A stretch of 48,861 nucleotides of DNA from Cryptoclostridium sp036644995 (lineage in GTDB: Bacteria; Bacillota; Dehalobacteriia; UBA7702). The stretch covers positions 1 through 48,861 of the forward strand of contig JAVXOZ010000015.1 of assembly GCA_036644995.1 (NCBI GenBank). The letters are read 5' to 3'. This document shows positions 9,547 to 18,765 of this stretch, in pieces (the stretch's first letter is position 1; every line of letters begins with the position of its first letter). A program made the translations under genes and the position numbers. The notes beneath the pieces were generated by a model. That model was not told where the DNA came from. It made no database searches and saw only the letters and a list, made by a program, of their open reading frames with translations.

Positions 9547-10194
9547 TTACGTTGATCCATTACCTACAGGAATGTTACCCAATTTCCCAATATCAATTGC
9601 CCATAGTTGATCTTTTTGATAGAGTATTGTAGCTCTATATTTTTGAATATGAGGGGAATTACGCTTGTAAGATACTCCATAATCCTCTTTAGGAATTATG
9701 GAGAAGTCTTCAGTAAAACCATACTCACACTGATATGTACCTTTGTTATCAGTATACTCCAAAGAGGGAATCCCAAAGGACTTATCTACTTCTTCCTTGG
9801 AAGTCTTTATTGATATGCCACCTTTAAAACACCAGTCTGTTTCCAATAAAGACATATCCAAAACTGCTTGGGAATCATAACCATCCGCTTGAGGGATAAA
9901 GCCAAATCCACTCACTTTATCACTGATAAAACTAATACCAAAAACCACATATGAATTTTCTTTTAAAACATAGCGGTAACTACCATCTTCGTTATCAATG
10001 CGTTGGTATTCATCTTTGTTAAACTTTTTATTTACAGATGCCACAGATTCGTCCAAAGTAATGTTTACTCCAGTTTTTATGTTGTAGGCATTTCCATAGT
10101 CTATATTTTTTCCCTTGATTGTTGCTATCTGACCACAACTGCTTAAAAAAAGTAACAGAAACAATAATATTAAAAAAATAGATACTTTTTTCAT
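9547..10194 (-). CDS. Putative lipoprotein, unknown function
   Basis: A 215-residue protein with a textbook lipoprotein signal (MKKVSIFLILLFLLLFLSSCG, lipobox LSSC). The mature part includes GVNITLDESVASVNKKFNKDEYQ and a repeat-like SIKTSKEEVDKSFGIPSLEY, the internally duplicated pattern of small extracytoplasmic proteins. No catalytic motif is visible. AGAGGAAAA upstream is a plausible RBS. The frame continues open past its TAA stop into a protein-like remnant. Confidence 0.72.
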   Translation of the reverse strand: MKKVSIFLILLFLLLFLSSCGQIATIKGKNIDYGNAYNIKTGVNITLDESVASVNKKFNKDEYQRIDNEDGSYRYVLKENSYVVFGISFISDKVSGFGFIPQADGYDSQAVLDMSLLETDWCFKGGISIKTSKEEVDKSFGIPSLEYTDNKGTYQCEYGFTEDFSIIPKEDYGVSYKRNSPHIQKYRATILYQKDQLWAIDIGKLGNIPVGNGST

Positions 10195-10217
10195 AAATTT
10201 TCCTCTTGCATATATTC

Positions 10218-10341
10218 TTAGTACGTAGAGTCAGGCGACCAAGTTCCTCTTACCTGTGTTGCATCATTATGAGGTAGTAATCCACTGCATAAGATGCAGA
10301 ATTTACCGGAACAGTGCGGGTAGCATTAAATCTTCTTAATA
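10218..10341 (-). pseudogene. Second remnant of the same secreted-protein 3' end
   Basis: On the - strand the sequence reads NDATQVRGTWSPDSTY and then TAA (10218-10220), matching the remnant at 9337-9546 (NDATRVRGTWSPDCR). The upstream part, AVDYYL, is in another frame, so the copy is frameshifted and cannot be expressed whole. It marks a decayed tandem duplication on either side of the 9547-10194 lipoprotein gene. Confidence 0.6.
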
Positions 10342-10372
10342 CAATTTTTTACAGATGGTCTTTTTTAGCTTG

Positions 10373-10864
10373 TTATTTCTCCAACTTGCTTATAATTTCT
10401 TTTCTTTCTTTAAAATAGAAAAACCAGCATTCAGCAGTTTTATAAAAAATCAATCCCAAATATACACAGAAAAGTGCTTTAGGACAATAAGTTGTAAAGA
10501 AAACTGAAAAGGGTCTATTTGTAATTATATCAAATAAATGAGTGTAGTTTTCCATACCCAGAGGGAAGAAAAGGACTATACCCAAAACCGAAACCGCTGT
10601 GAATAATATGGTGATTAAGAAAGGGGTTGTGCCTCGGAGTTTTCTGGGTATGTCTAATCGATATCCCATCATATAGCCAAGGGTAACGCCAAAGATTACA
10701 CAGCAAATAGAAGCAGATGTGTATAAAAAGTAAACTAATTCAATATCAAAAGATGGGTTCCTAAGTTGTTGCCACTGCAATATCCAGCCAATGACCAAAA
10801 TAGAAACTATTGGCAGTATAACGATAGTAACAATTGCCCAAATATGGCTGCATATTTTCTTCAT
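10373..10864 (-). CDS. Small integral membrane protein, unknown function
   Basis: About 163 residues with four hydrophobic segments (IWAIVTIVILPIVSILVIGWIL; YFLYTSASICCVIFGVTLGYMMGY; PFLITILFTAVSVLGIVLFF; TYCPKALFCVYLGLIFY) and a basic C-terminus. I chose the ATG at 10864 because GAGG lies 6 nt upstream of it; another ATG four codons earlier is possible. No family is recognised. It may be an immunity or accessory membrane protein for the neighbouring secreted proteins, but nothing in the sequence proves that. Confidence 0.65.
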   Translation of the reverse strand: MKKICSHIWAIVTIVILPIVSILVIGWILQWQQLRNPSFDIELVYFLYTSASICCVIFGVTLGYMMGYRLDIPRKLRGTTPFLITILFTAVSVLGIVLFFPLGMENYTHLFDIITNRPFSVFFTTYCPKALFCVYLGLIFYKTAECWFFYFKERKEIISKLEK

Positions 10865-10896
10865 CAGAAACCTCATTTCTTAGATGTTATACTTTT

Positions 10897-11316
10897 TTAG
10901 CTCCAAATACCAGCGCTTACGGTAAGTGTCCATGTTGAACTCCCTTTAGTTAATGTGCAGACACTGGAACATTTGATAAAGCAAGTTATATTTGACACAA
11001 CAGCAGTGGTGTTTGTGGCATATTGTGGTCCTATATCGCCAGCTTGCTGAAATTCTGTTGCTTCAGTTTCTATGTCATCCCAGTTCTATAGAATGCCAGC
11101 CCAAGCATCCCTTTGCTCGGTATAAAGTGCCAATTCTTCCTCGGTCATATCGGCAGTAATGACATCCCAGTTAGCAACTATTTCTTTATATGATATTGGA
11201 TTATCTTAAGAGGGGATAACATTTCCTAAGGATTCCGTTTCCTCCGCCCAAACCCCGGCGGAAAAACATAAGCTGAGTGTCATAATTAGGCTGATAATTA
11301 CTAAATTCTTTTTCAG
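10897..11316 (-). pseudogene. Decayed secreted-protein gene with two in-frame stops
   Basis: A continuous 140-codon - strand frame reads as a signal peptide (KKNLVIISLIMTLSLCFSAGVWA) and a mature protein ending SAGIWS, then TAA. It is interrupted by TAA at 11206-11208 and TAG at 11086-11088. The expected start codon is CTG (11314-11316), apparently a mutated ATG, with GAAGGA upstream. Three lesions in one reading frame make this a dead gene. The family is unknown; it probably belongs with the neighbouring group of small exported proteins. Confidence 0.7.
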
Positions 11317-11440
11317 GATTTCTTATCCTTCTTTTTACTCATAAAAGTTTTTTTCAATTTGCTCACAAGCATTAAAATATTATTTGTTAATAATCTTTTT
11401 GCTGAAAAAAGCTTATTGAATTACCCAACAACAATATGCT

Positions 11441-11731
11441 ATGGAATTATTTAAAATTCATACAGAAAAGATGCCTATTACGGAAAGCTTTAATAGAGGT
11501 GCATTTGTTGATAAATGGTTAATTGGGTGTTCTGGAGCAGAAATTGCATTTGTCGCTTCGGAAGCGGCTTATAATTCGATTAGGAGAACAGTGAATATTG
11601 CTTATATGTTTGCGCATAACCAAGAAATCAGTATAACAGAAGATAATATAATTATTGAAGAATACTTTATTAAGGCAGCAAAAAAATTAAAAGAGAGTAA
11701 AAAACGTGCTGAAACCGCCAAATGGAGATAG
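11441..11731 (+). pseudogene. C-terminal fragment of a CDC48/FtsH-type AAA+ ATPase
   Basis: The 96-residue frame matches the lid subdomain of AAA+ ATPases: ELFKIHTEKMPI (the H-x4-MPL region), then a degenerate GCSGAEI (normally G-x-SGADI) and FVASEAAYNSIRR. Walker A and B and the arginine fingers are absent because the upstream part is gone. The frame is closed by TGA at 11417. With no start context and no catalytic core I regard it as a remnant. The tail KKLKESKKRAETAKW is charged and may be native. Confidence 0.65.
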
Positions 11732-11832
11732 CTTTAATATTTGTCTTTATGAGTTTATAAGCGATTTGTAAGTAAGAAAAATACTTTAAATACCAAGAGA
11801 CTTTTTGTTCTATGAAATCAAAATGATTATTC

Positions 11833-11860
11833 AAAAACCCTAGCGGAAGGTGGGGTTTTT
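11833..11860 (+). terminator. Possible terminator hairpin
   Basis: The arms AAAAACCC (11833-11840) and GGGTTTTT (11853-11860) form a hairpin with a T-rich 3' arm, downstream of the AAA+ remnant and upstream of the phage head genes. The stem is AT-rich and the loop is long, so function is uncertain. Confidence 0.5.
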
Positions 11861-11911
11861 GATGGCGATACCAATTATTATTTACTTTTTTATTATATCT
11901 CCTTTGATAAA

Positions 11912-13105
11912 TTGTTGTTCAATTTACTATACCATTACCGCAAGACCATTTTTAATGCTTATGTGTTTGCTAATACAGGGGCAGGTACCATTGAGCAAGC
12001 CGTGGATATGGCTACAAATGATTTTTTAAACGCAGGTATAAACTGTGTGCAATATTCTAACGGTGCCAGAGTGAATATTGCCTCATATGCTGAAATGGCA
12101 GTAAGAACCGCTAATAAAAGGGCATATCTACAGGGTGAAGCCGTAAAGCGTGAAGAATGGGGTATTCATACCGTTTATGTGACCGCTCATAATACCGCTT
12201 GCCCACTTTGTCAAGATTGGCAAGGTTTGGTTTATGTGGATGATGAATTTGGTGAGGGTACGGCATCGGAGTCTAAAGACTTGGGTTATCCCTTATTGAG
12301 TGATGCTATTGCAGGTGGGTTATTTCACCCGAATTGCCGTAATGGTATGACAACTTTTTTTGAAGGTGTGAATGATGAACCTGTACCACCCACCGATGAA
12401 GATAAAGCAGAGCAGCAAGAAAACTATGAGCAGGCACAACAAAAAAGCTATAATAATAGGCAAATATTGAGGTACCAGCGTTTGCGAGAAGGCAGTTTGG
12501 ATGAGGATAATAAAGCCAAATATAAAGCTAAAGAAAAGCAGTGGCGAGAACGCCAATCTCTCTTGAAAAAACCATCCATACTCAGCGATAATAAATATAA
12601 ATTATTGCCCAACGATATTATGAAAGATGTTAGAAAAGCCGAACAGAGTATTTCGGAAGACTCCATTGAAAATTTACTGATTTATGACAGAAAAGGAAAT
12701 TTACTTATATCAAAAGCCGGCATATCTTCAAAGGTAGAAGTACCAAAAAGTTCAAAAAAAAATATTAAGGGTTGTATTATGACCCATAATCACCCATCAG
12801 GTAAGACATTTTCAGTTGAGGATGTGCAAACATTATTTTTTTCCGGGGTTGCGGAGCTTAGAGCTACAACAAAAGACGGCACTTTTATTCTGAGGCAACC
12901 TAAGACGTGGCATAAAGGATTAAGCAGACCATATAAAATTCGTAAAGAGTACGAAGATATATTATATTCTTTACAAGATAAATATATTGACATTTACAAT
13001 AGAGATGGTTTATTATTAAATCAAGTAGAAGCGATGTGGACAGAGGAAACGCTGAAAATATTCACAAAAAAATTCGGTTTAGAATATAAATTTGAAAGGT
13101 GGTAA
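11912..13105 (+). CDS. Phage minor capsid protein (5'-truncated) with JAB-like C-terminus
   Basis: The N-terminal part matches the C-terminal half of minor capsid 2/SPP1 gp7-like head proteins: ANTGAGTIEQAVDMAT, a Cys pair in TACPLCQDW, YPLLSDAIAGGLFHPNCRNG. Family members normally have a few hundred residues before this block, so the gene is truncated and the only start is a TTG without a good RBS. After a charged linker, a C-terminal domain (about residues 240-397) carries THNHPSG...S-x2-D, resembling the JAB/RadC metal-binding signature and the HNHP domains found at the ends of some head-morphogenesis proteins. It is followed at 4 bp by a small gene. The module is a prophage remnant; expression is doubtful. 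Confidence 0.75.
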   Translation: MLFNLLYHYRKTIFNAYVFANTGAGTIEQAVDMATNDFLNAGINCVQYSNGARVNIASYAEMAVRTANKRAYLQGEAVKREEWGIHTVYVTAHNTACPLCQDWQGLVYVDDEFGEGTASESKDLGYPLLSDAIAGGLFHPNCRNGMTTFFEGVNDEPVPPTDEDKAEQQENYEQAQQKSYNNRQILRYQRLREGSLDEDNKAKYKAKEKQWRERQSLLKKPSILSDNKYKLLPNDIMKDVRKAEQSISEDSIENLLIYDRKGNLLISKAGISSKVEVPKSSKKNIKGCIMTHNHPSGKTFSVEDVQTLFFSGVAELRATTKDGTFILRQPKTWHKGLSRPYKIRKEYEDILYSLQDKYIDIYNRDGLLLNQVEAMWTEETLKIFTKKFGLEYKFERW

Positions 13106-13109
13106 TTAT

Positions 13110-13244
13110 ATGAAAGTAAAGATTTCCGAAATACCCGATGATAAAACTTTTGATGATTATCCGGAAGGTACTATTTTTATTGTAGAGGATAAATTTCCAA
13201 GTTTACTGGATAAAAGAATCCCACCCTCAAAAAAGACCGATTAA
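13110..13244 (+). CDS. 44-residue phage-associated protein
   Basis: A small acidic/basic protein starting MKVKISEIPDDKTFDDYPEG and ending PPSKKTD. A Shine-Dalgarno (GAAAGGTGG) lies 5-6 nt upstream, overlapping the end of the minor capsid gene, and a terminator hairpin covers its stop codon. Translational coupling and the GTIFIVED strand suggest a real gene. Function is unknown; it could be an antitoxin-like partner of the HNHP domain just upstream, which is only a guess from position. Confidence 0.65.
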   Translation: MKVKISEIPDDKTFDDYPEGTIFIVEDKFPSLLDKRIPPSKKTD

Positions 13245-13272
13245 ACCACTATCGCATATGATAGTGGTTTTT
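13243..13272 (+). terminator. Rho-independent terminator after small phage gene
   Basis: A perfect 11-bp stem, AAACCACTATC (13243-13253) with GATAGTGGTTT (13260-13270), 6-nt loop GCATAT and a T run. It overlaps the stop codon of the preceding small gene. Confidence 0.9.
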
Positions 13273-13385
13273 GATATGATATTTAAAACGATATGCGGAG
13301 TTTCTTATTGAGGATGCAAAAGCATTGTTGATATTTTTATAAGCATCTGAATAAGGCTTAATATAGAGCTAAGCTACCTTTCAAC

Positions 13386-13407
13386 GCACGGTATATACCG
13401 TGCTTTT
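13386..13407 (+). terminator. Second hairpin with T tail before the scaffold gene
   Basis: The palindrome GCACGGTATATACCGTGC (13386-13403) followed by TTTT lies in the 257-bp gap between the small phage gene and the scaffold gene. It could be a terminator or, in phage head operons, a processing or attenuation site. The rest of this gap (13273-13501) shows nothing else I can name. Confidence 0.65.
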
Positions 13408-13501
13408 ATTATGCCCAAAATTGTTATGGCCTTAAACTGTCAAGTTGGCTGACGAGCAATAAACGGAAATAGCCCACAGGCTTAAAATGGAGGTATTTAA
13501 T

Positions 13502-14095
13502 ATGTCTAACGAACCTAACCAAACACCAACACCGAACCCTACACCTAATGAACCTGCTCCTGAATCTTCACCGGGTAAAACCGTTGTAAATGATGATTTC
13601 TTTACAAAATTAGATAGCATTTTAGATAAACGCCTTGATGGTGTCGCAAAATCCGCATTAAAAGCAAATGGGGTATCTGAAGATGAATTACAAGAGGTAT
13701 TAACTCAATATCGTCAACAAAAGCAAGCTAAGGAAAGCGAAACAGTAAAAACCTTAAATATATTGCAGGCAGAAAATGAAAAGCTGAAATCATCTGCGGC
13801 TCAAATGCAGGTTGAAAGTGCGGCTTTTAAAGAAGCATTGGAATTGGGCATTGATAAAGCTGCAATCCCATATGTATTGCGGCTTGGGGATTTATCTAAA
13901 GTGGTAGGTGAAAAAGGTGAACTGAAAACCGATGCAATTAAAGAGTCACTTAATAAGGTGCTGGAAGATGTCCCTGCTCTTAAAGGTGGGGTGACAAGCG
14001 GTAAAGGGTTCAAAGTGGGGGCAGATGGTAAACCTACTAACTCTGATGCTACAAAAGAACTGTTAACCAATATTTTTGGTAAACGAAAAGAATAA
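13502..14095 (+). CDS. Phage capsid scaffolding protein (GP20-like)
   Basis: A 197-residue protein with a Pro/Asn/Thr-rich N-terminus (QTPTPNPTPNEPAP), a central coiled coil (about residues 75-105, ETVKTLNILQAENEKLKSS) and a C-terminal TKELLTNIFGKRKE. This is the architecture of phage minor structural GP20/scaffold proteins, which direct head assembly and sit just upstream of the major capsid gene, as here. I chose the ATG at 13502 because GGAGG lies at 13489-13493; an ATG at 13487 would place the RBS inside the gene. It looks intact, although both neighbouring head genes are truncated. Confidence 0.82.
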   Translation: MSNEPNQTPTPNPTPNEPAPESSPGKTVVNDDFFTKLDSILDKRLDGVAKSALKANGVSEDELQEVLTQYRQQKQAKESETVKTLNILQAENEKLKSSAAQMQVESAAFKEALELGIDKAAIPYVLRLGDLSKVVGEKGELKTDAIKESLNKVLEDVPALKGGVTSGKGFKVGADGKPTNSDATKELLTNIFGKRKE

Positions 14096-14114
14096 GAAAT
14101 GAGGTAATTTAATT

Positions 14115-14903
14115 ATGGCAGAACTCAAATATGCTGATATTTTCAGCAACCACATTGTTGATTTATACACCCAAGAACTTAAATCTATGGATTTGTATAA
14201 CAGTAACCCCGATATCCAAATTATTAATGGTAAACAGGTGAAACTCCCCAAGTTAACTGTAAGTGGTTATAAAGACCACAATAGAGCTGTTATGGGGTTT
14301 AACACCGGCACATACGCTAATGATTATGAAATCAAGGTTCTTGACCATGACCGTGATGTTGAATTTGCAATCGACCCCATGGATGTAGATGAAACCAATT
14401 TGGTGGTATCTGTGGCAAATATTCAAAAGCGTTTTGAAATCACCCAAGCAATCCCCGAAAAAGATAAATATACCTTTTCAAAATTATTTGCAGAAGCAAC
14501 CGCCATGGGTTCCACAATCAAAACTACCGCTTTAACAAGTGTTAATGTTTTAGATGATTTTGATGATAATTTAGTTGCCATGGAGGAAGCGGGAGTGCCC
14601 CTTGACCGTGTGATTTTATATTGCACTCCTACATTTATGAAGTTGCTGAAAGAAACAGATAAGCTCAAACGCTCTTTGGCTAATGCCGATGCTAATGTAG
14701 ACCGTAGGGTTCGGACTTTGGACGATATTAAACGTATATTAACAGTGCCATCTGATAGGTTTAAAACCGCATATAATTTCACTGATGGGTGTGTTCCTGC
14801 TGTTGGTGCAAAGCAAATCAATTATATTATGATTGACCCCGAAAAGCACCAAAACAGGAAGTTGTGGATATGTTTGAACAGGTACTTAAAATTAATATTG
14901 TAA
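14115..14903 (+). pseudogene. Phage major capsid protein, 3'-truncated
   Basis: The first 245 or so residues fit a siphophage major capsid protein: an N-terminal AELKYADIFSNHIVDLY, YEIKVLDHDRDVEFAIDPMDVDET, and VPSDRFKTAYNFTDG...GAKQINYIMIDPEKH. Family members continue for about 30-50 more residues covering capsid-core strands. Here similarity stops at IDPEKHQ and is replaced by an unrelated tail (NRKLWICLNRYLKLIL). The junction lies near 14845-14860 and marks the left border of the glycan cassette. RBS GAGG (14101-14104) precedes the ATG. Confidence 0.78.
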
Positions 14904-15002
14904 ATATATTAATACATAAAAATAAAATAAAACAAAATTTTGCAAATATACTAAAATATTGACATATTTTATCTACAAATTGAATATTCCCATTTGTTTC
15001 TA

Positions 15003-15030
15003 TTGTAATATATACATAATGTGATATAAT
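15003..15030 (+). promoter_or_regulatory. Candidate promoter of the glycan cassette
   Basis: TTGTAA (15003-15008), 16 nt, TATAAT (15025-15030), about 60 bp before the first cassette start codon. A TTGACA at 14959-14964 lies further upstream without a good -10. The 186 bp between the capsid remnant and this operon are strongly AT-rich. Confidence 0.6.
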
Positions 15031-15089
15031 TATTTCAATGAGTATTAGACCTTTAAAGTGTGATTATGATAGAATGTGAGAGCGGAATA

Positions 15090-16865
15090 ATGAATAATTT
15101 TCAAGAAAATCCCTTCAGTAAATTTGATTGGATTTTATTTTTAGTGTTGGCAATTATTTGTTTTGGTTCCTTTGAACACAGCGATATTATTCATACTGCA
15201 ACAGGTGCTTTAGGCTATTTAAATGGTCATATTTGGGGTTTTTATGAATATGGCGATTCTTTTATTCAGGGAATGAACTATTTACCCAGTACTTTTTTAC
15301 TGTTTGCTATTTGGGATATTCCGTTATTTCTATTAAATATAATTACAGAACCAACAATGGGTGTTTCTGTTTTTGCAATTATGTGGTTTAAGCTTTTGCC
15401 GGTATCTGTATATTTGGTATCGGGTTTTATTTTATATAAAATTGGGCGTGAAATAGGGCTAAAAAATAGTACCGCCAAAGCCATGATGTATATTTTTTAT
15501 ACTGCACCCATTGGTTTTTTTAGTCAATTTATTTTTGGGCAATATGATATCTTTACAATATTTTTTATGCTTTTGGGTTTCCTCTATTTCCTAAAAGAGG
15601 ATAGGATGAAATTTATCCTGTTTTTTGCCATTGCAATTACCTTTAAATATTTTGCACTATTAATTTTTTTACCCTTGCTTTTATTGCAGGAAAAAAACAT
15701 AAAAAAAATTATTATTCAATTTATCCTTGTGCTAATACCCATTATGGCACAGGTATTATTATATTTTCATTCCACGGTGTTTCGCAGTGATGTGCTGGGA
15801 TTTACCGCCACGGAAAGCGTATTGCAAAGTAATATTGTCATTACCCAAGGCTTGGGCCTCAGCATTGTGATTTTGGGTTGGGTTTTTCTTTGCGGTTGGG
15901 CATATTTTATACAAACAAAAACCAAAACAGATAACGCACAGTGGAGTATCTATTTTTGCAATTTAGTAACTTGCGTTGTTTTCGGTTTTTCTTTATGGCA
16001 CCCACAATGGTTGCTAATTGCAGTTCCTTTTTGGACTATGGGAACAATTATTAATAAAAAACGTACAGCCTTTTTTTGGCTGGATATTATCCTGTTTATA
16101 GTATTTCTTATGCTTGTTGTTACGATCCACGAAACCAATGTGGATCAAACTTTGTTTATGGGTGGTATTTTTAGACAGTTTTATTACTCATCTGCTATTA
16201 CCATGGCACGTCTTTTCATATTTAACAATGCCAATGTTCTATTTTCACTATTTACAGGGATACTGATGGTATACACCATCTTTAAACACCCAAAATATTG
16301 TGAAGATGATTTTTCCGCAATAGATATATTACCGGATAGAAACTTATTGCGTGGTCGTTTTGTATTTTGTGTATTATTGTTTGTTATCCCCGCTACTTTT
16401 TGTTTGTATATGGGGCTAAAAACAGATGTGATGACCTATCAAGCTCCGGAACAATCGGTGAAAGCTATGGATACCATACTTGATGATAACACCGTTATTG
16501 GGGAGGTATTTCTTCCGCAAAACCAATATATCACAGGGATAGAATTTATTGCCGATACATTTACAAAGGAAAATACCTTTGATTTTACTGTTTCTTTGCA
16601 GGATTGGAATACAAAAAAAATCCTTGCTGCAACCAAAATAAACTCCGCAATTCTTATGGATAACCGAGAAAACTATTTTACCTTTCCCGAAACGAAGTTA
16701 GAAAAAGGTAAAACCTATTGCTTATTATTTTCCGCAAAAAACACCAATGAAAATAACACAATAGCCCTTTGTCGTGGTTGGCGAAATAATGATAAACACG
16801 GTTATGCTGTAATTGATAATAAAAAGCAAGATTATGACTTAGCATTAAAGATTTATGGAAAATAA
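15090..16865 (+). CDS. Multi-spanning GT39/GT-C-like glycosyltransferase
   Basis: About 591 residues with at least ten hydrophobic helices, then a soluble C-terminal domain (about residues 460-591) with beta-rich character (VIGEVFLPQNQYITGIEF). The pattern resembles GT-C type transferases (PMT/ArnT/GT87-like), which use polyprenyl-phosphate sugars on the outer face of the membrane. The first loop has an acidic pair after helix 1 (FEHSDIIH) where GT-C enzymes keep a catalytic acid; this is suggestive only. The ATG at 15090 was chosen because GAGAGCGGA precedes it; an ATG 30 nt upstream is less likely. First gene of the cassette. Confidence 0.7.
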   Translation: MNNFQENPFSKFDWILFLVLAIICFGSFEHSDIIHTATGALGYLNGHIWGFYEYGDSFIQGMNYLPSTFLLFAIWDIPLFLLNIITEPTMGVSVFAIMWFKLLPVSVYLVSGFILYKIGREIGLKNSTAKAMMYIFYTAPIGFFSQFIFGQYDIFTIFFMLLGFLYFLKEDRMKFILFFAIAITFKYFALLIFLPLLLLQEKNIKKIIIQFILVLIPIMAQVLLYFHSTVFRSDVLGFTATESVLQSNIVITQGLGLSIVILGWVFLCGWAYFIQTKTKTDNAQWSIYFCNLVTCVVFGFSLWHPQWLLIAVPFWTMGTIINKKRTAFFWLDIILFIVFLMLVVTIHETNVDQTLFMGGIFRQFYYSSAITMARLFIFNNANVLFSLFTGILMVYTIFKHPKYCEDDFSAIDILPDRNLLRGRFVFCVLLFVIPATFCLYMGLKTDVMTYQAPEQSVKAMDTILDDNTVIGEVFLPQNQYITGIEFIADTFTKENTFDFTVSLQDWNTKKILAATKINSAILMDNRENYFTFPETKLEKGKTYCLLFSAKNTNENNTIALCRGWRNNDKHGYAVIDNKKQDYDLALKIYGK

Positions 16866-16903
16866 ATACAAATACTAAATAAAAACGATTATAGGGGGCA
16901 GTT

Positions 16904-17677
16904 ATGAAAGTAGTTATTTTGGCCGGAGGCTTTGGCACAAGAATTTCCGAGGAGAGTCATTTAAAGCCAAAACCAATGATTGAAATAGGCGAACAACCAA
17001 TTTTATGGCATATAATGAAACAATACTCAGCTTATGGTTTTAACGATTTTGTGATTTGCTGTGGTTATAAACAATATGTTATCAAGGAATACTTTGCTGA
17101 TTATTATTTGCATACCAGTGATATAACCTTTGATTTTACCAAGAAAAATAACATTGTAATTCACAAGAACCATGCAGAACCATGGAAAGTTACTTTGGTA
17201 GATACGGGCTTAAACACCATGACCGGCGGACGAGTGAAACGCATTCAAAAATATATTGGTAATGAGCCATTTATGCTAACCTATGGTGATGGGGTTTCCG
17301 ATGTAAACATTAAATCACTGGTGGAATTTCATCAATCTCATGGTAAAATTGCCACGATGACAGCGGTAAATACAGGGCAACGCTTTGGGGTTTTGGAAAT
17401 TGACGATAACTCCACAATCAACGCTTTTCGTGAGAAAAATGAAAATGATGGCAGTATGATAAATGCGGGATTTATGGTACTTCAACCTGAAATTTTTGAT
17501 TATATTGAAGACGACAGCACCATTTTTGAAAGAGCTCCTTTGGAAGGAGTTGCAGCTAAAGGTAATTTAATGGCTTTTAAGCACAAGGGATTTTGGCAGT
17601 GCATGGATACCCAAAGAGATAAAGAACAATTAGAAAAACTATGGGCTTCCAATAAAGCTCCTTGGAAAGTATGGTAA
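16904..17677 (+). CDS. rfbF: Glucose-1-phosphate cytidylyltransferase
   Basis: Makes CDP-glucose from CTP and glucose 1-phosphate, the first step to CDP-3,6-dideoxyhexoses. It is 257 residues, the usual family length. The nucleotidyltransferase signature is complete: VILAGGFGTRISEES...KPKPMIEIG, then YGDGVSDVN with the metal-binding Asp, and a late CMDTQRDKEQLEKLW. AGGGGG lies 7 nt before the ATG. It overlaps rfbG at its 3' end, so the two are coupled. Confidence 0.97.
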   Translation: MKVVILAGGFGTRISEESHLKPKPMIEIGEQPILWHIMKQYSAYGFNDFVICCGYKQYVIKEYFADYYLHTSDITFDFTKKNNIVIHKNHAEPWKVTLVDTGLNTMTGGRVKRIQKYIGNEPFMLTYGDGVSDVNIKSLVEFHQSHGKIATMTAVNTGQRFGVLEIDDNSTINAFREKNENDGSMINAGFMVLQPEIFDYIEDDSTIFERAPLEGVAAKGNLMAFKHKGFWQCMDTQRDKEQLEKLWASNKAPWKVW

Positions 17678-18765
17678 AATCTGCAATGTTGGATATGAAT
17701 TTTTACAAAAATAAAAATGTTTTGGTAACGGGTCACACCGGTTTTAAAGGTACTTGGCTTTGCAAAATGTTGATTAATGCAGGAGCAAGGGTTACAGGCT
17801 ATGCTTTAGAGCCACCAACCAACCCTTGTGTATTTCAGTTAAGCGGCATAGAATCTCAAATAAATTCTATTATTGGCGATATCCGAGATTTAACAAAGCT
17901 TATGGATGTGTTTGAAAAAGTACAACCTGAAATAGTGTTTCATCTGGCAGCCCAACCCATTGTGCGGGATTCTTATAAAAATCCTGTTTATACCTACGAA
18001 ACAAACGTAATGGGAACGGTGAATATTTTAGAATGTGTGCGTTTAAACCCATGTGTAAAGTCATTTTTAAATGTAACCACAGATAAAGTGTATCGCAATA
18101 ATGAGTGGATATGGGGATACAGAGAAGATGAATTTTTAGATGGGTTTTACCCCTATTCCAACAGTAAATCATGCTCGGAATTGGTAACTCATAGTTATAA
18201 AAACTCATTTTTTGCCAATGGTTCTGTGGCAATTTCCACGGCAAGAGCAGGGAATGTAATCGGTGGCGGTGATTTTGCCAAAGATAGGATTATTCCCGAT
18301 TGTGTTCGTGCCGCAGAAAAAAAAGAAGAAATTATAGTGCGAAACCCCAATTCCATCCGTCCTTATCAACACGTTTTGGAGCCTCTTTATGTATATTTAA
18401 TGATTGGGGAAAAGCAATGGGATTGCGGCGGTTTTGCGGGATATTACAATGTTGGCCCCGATGATTGCGATTGCGTAACCACGGGAACTTTGGTTTCACT
18501 TTTTTGTGAAAAATGGGGTGAATCACAATGTTGGCAAGATATTTCCGAAAAAGACGCACCTCATGAAGCCAATTTTTTGAAGTTAGATTGTTCTAAAATT
18601 AAATCCATTTTTCTATGGCATCCTCGCTGGGGTATCGATATGGCTTTGGAAAAAGTTTGCCAATGGACAAAAGTCTATTTAAACAATGGTGATATTTCTG
18701 CAGAAATGGATCGGGAAATTGAAGAATTTTTAAATGATAAGCAGGAGAATAAAAAAAATGTTTGA
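17671..18765 (+). CDS. rfbG: CDP-glucose 4,6-dehydratase
   Basis: Converts CDP-glucose to CDP-4-keto-6-deoxyglucose. It is an SDR-family NAD enzyme with the Rossmann motif VLVTGHTGFKGTW near the N-terminus, DKVYRN, and the catalytic YxxxK in YPYSNSKSCSE. Length (about 364) is normal. The start is uncertain: ATG at 17671, 17686 or 17695 all precede the Rossmann strand. I give 17671, which has GGAAAG upstream and overlaps the rfbF stop by 7 bp. It overlaps rfbH by 8 bp. Confidence 0.96.
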   Translation: MVKSAMLDMNFYKNKNVLVTGHTGFKGTWLCKMLINAGARVTGYALEPPTNPCVFQLSGIESQINSIIGDIRDLTKLMDVFEKVQPEIVFHLAAQPIVRDSYKNPVYTYETNVMGTVNILECVRLNPCVKSFLNVTTDKVYRNNEWIWGYREDEFLDGFYPYSNSKSCSELVTHSYKNSFFANGSVAISTARAGNVIGGGDFAKDRIIPDCVRAAEKKEEIIVRNPNSIRPYQHVLEPLYVYLMIGEKQWDCGGFAGYYNVGPDDCDCVTTGTLVSLFCEKWGESQCWQDISEKDAPHEANFLKLDCSKIKSIFLWHPRWGIDMALEKVCQWTKVYLNNGDISAEMDREIEEFLNDKQENKKNV

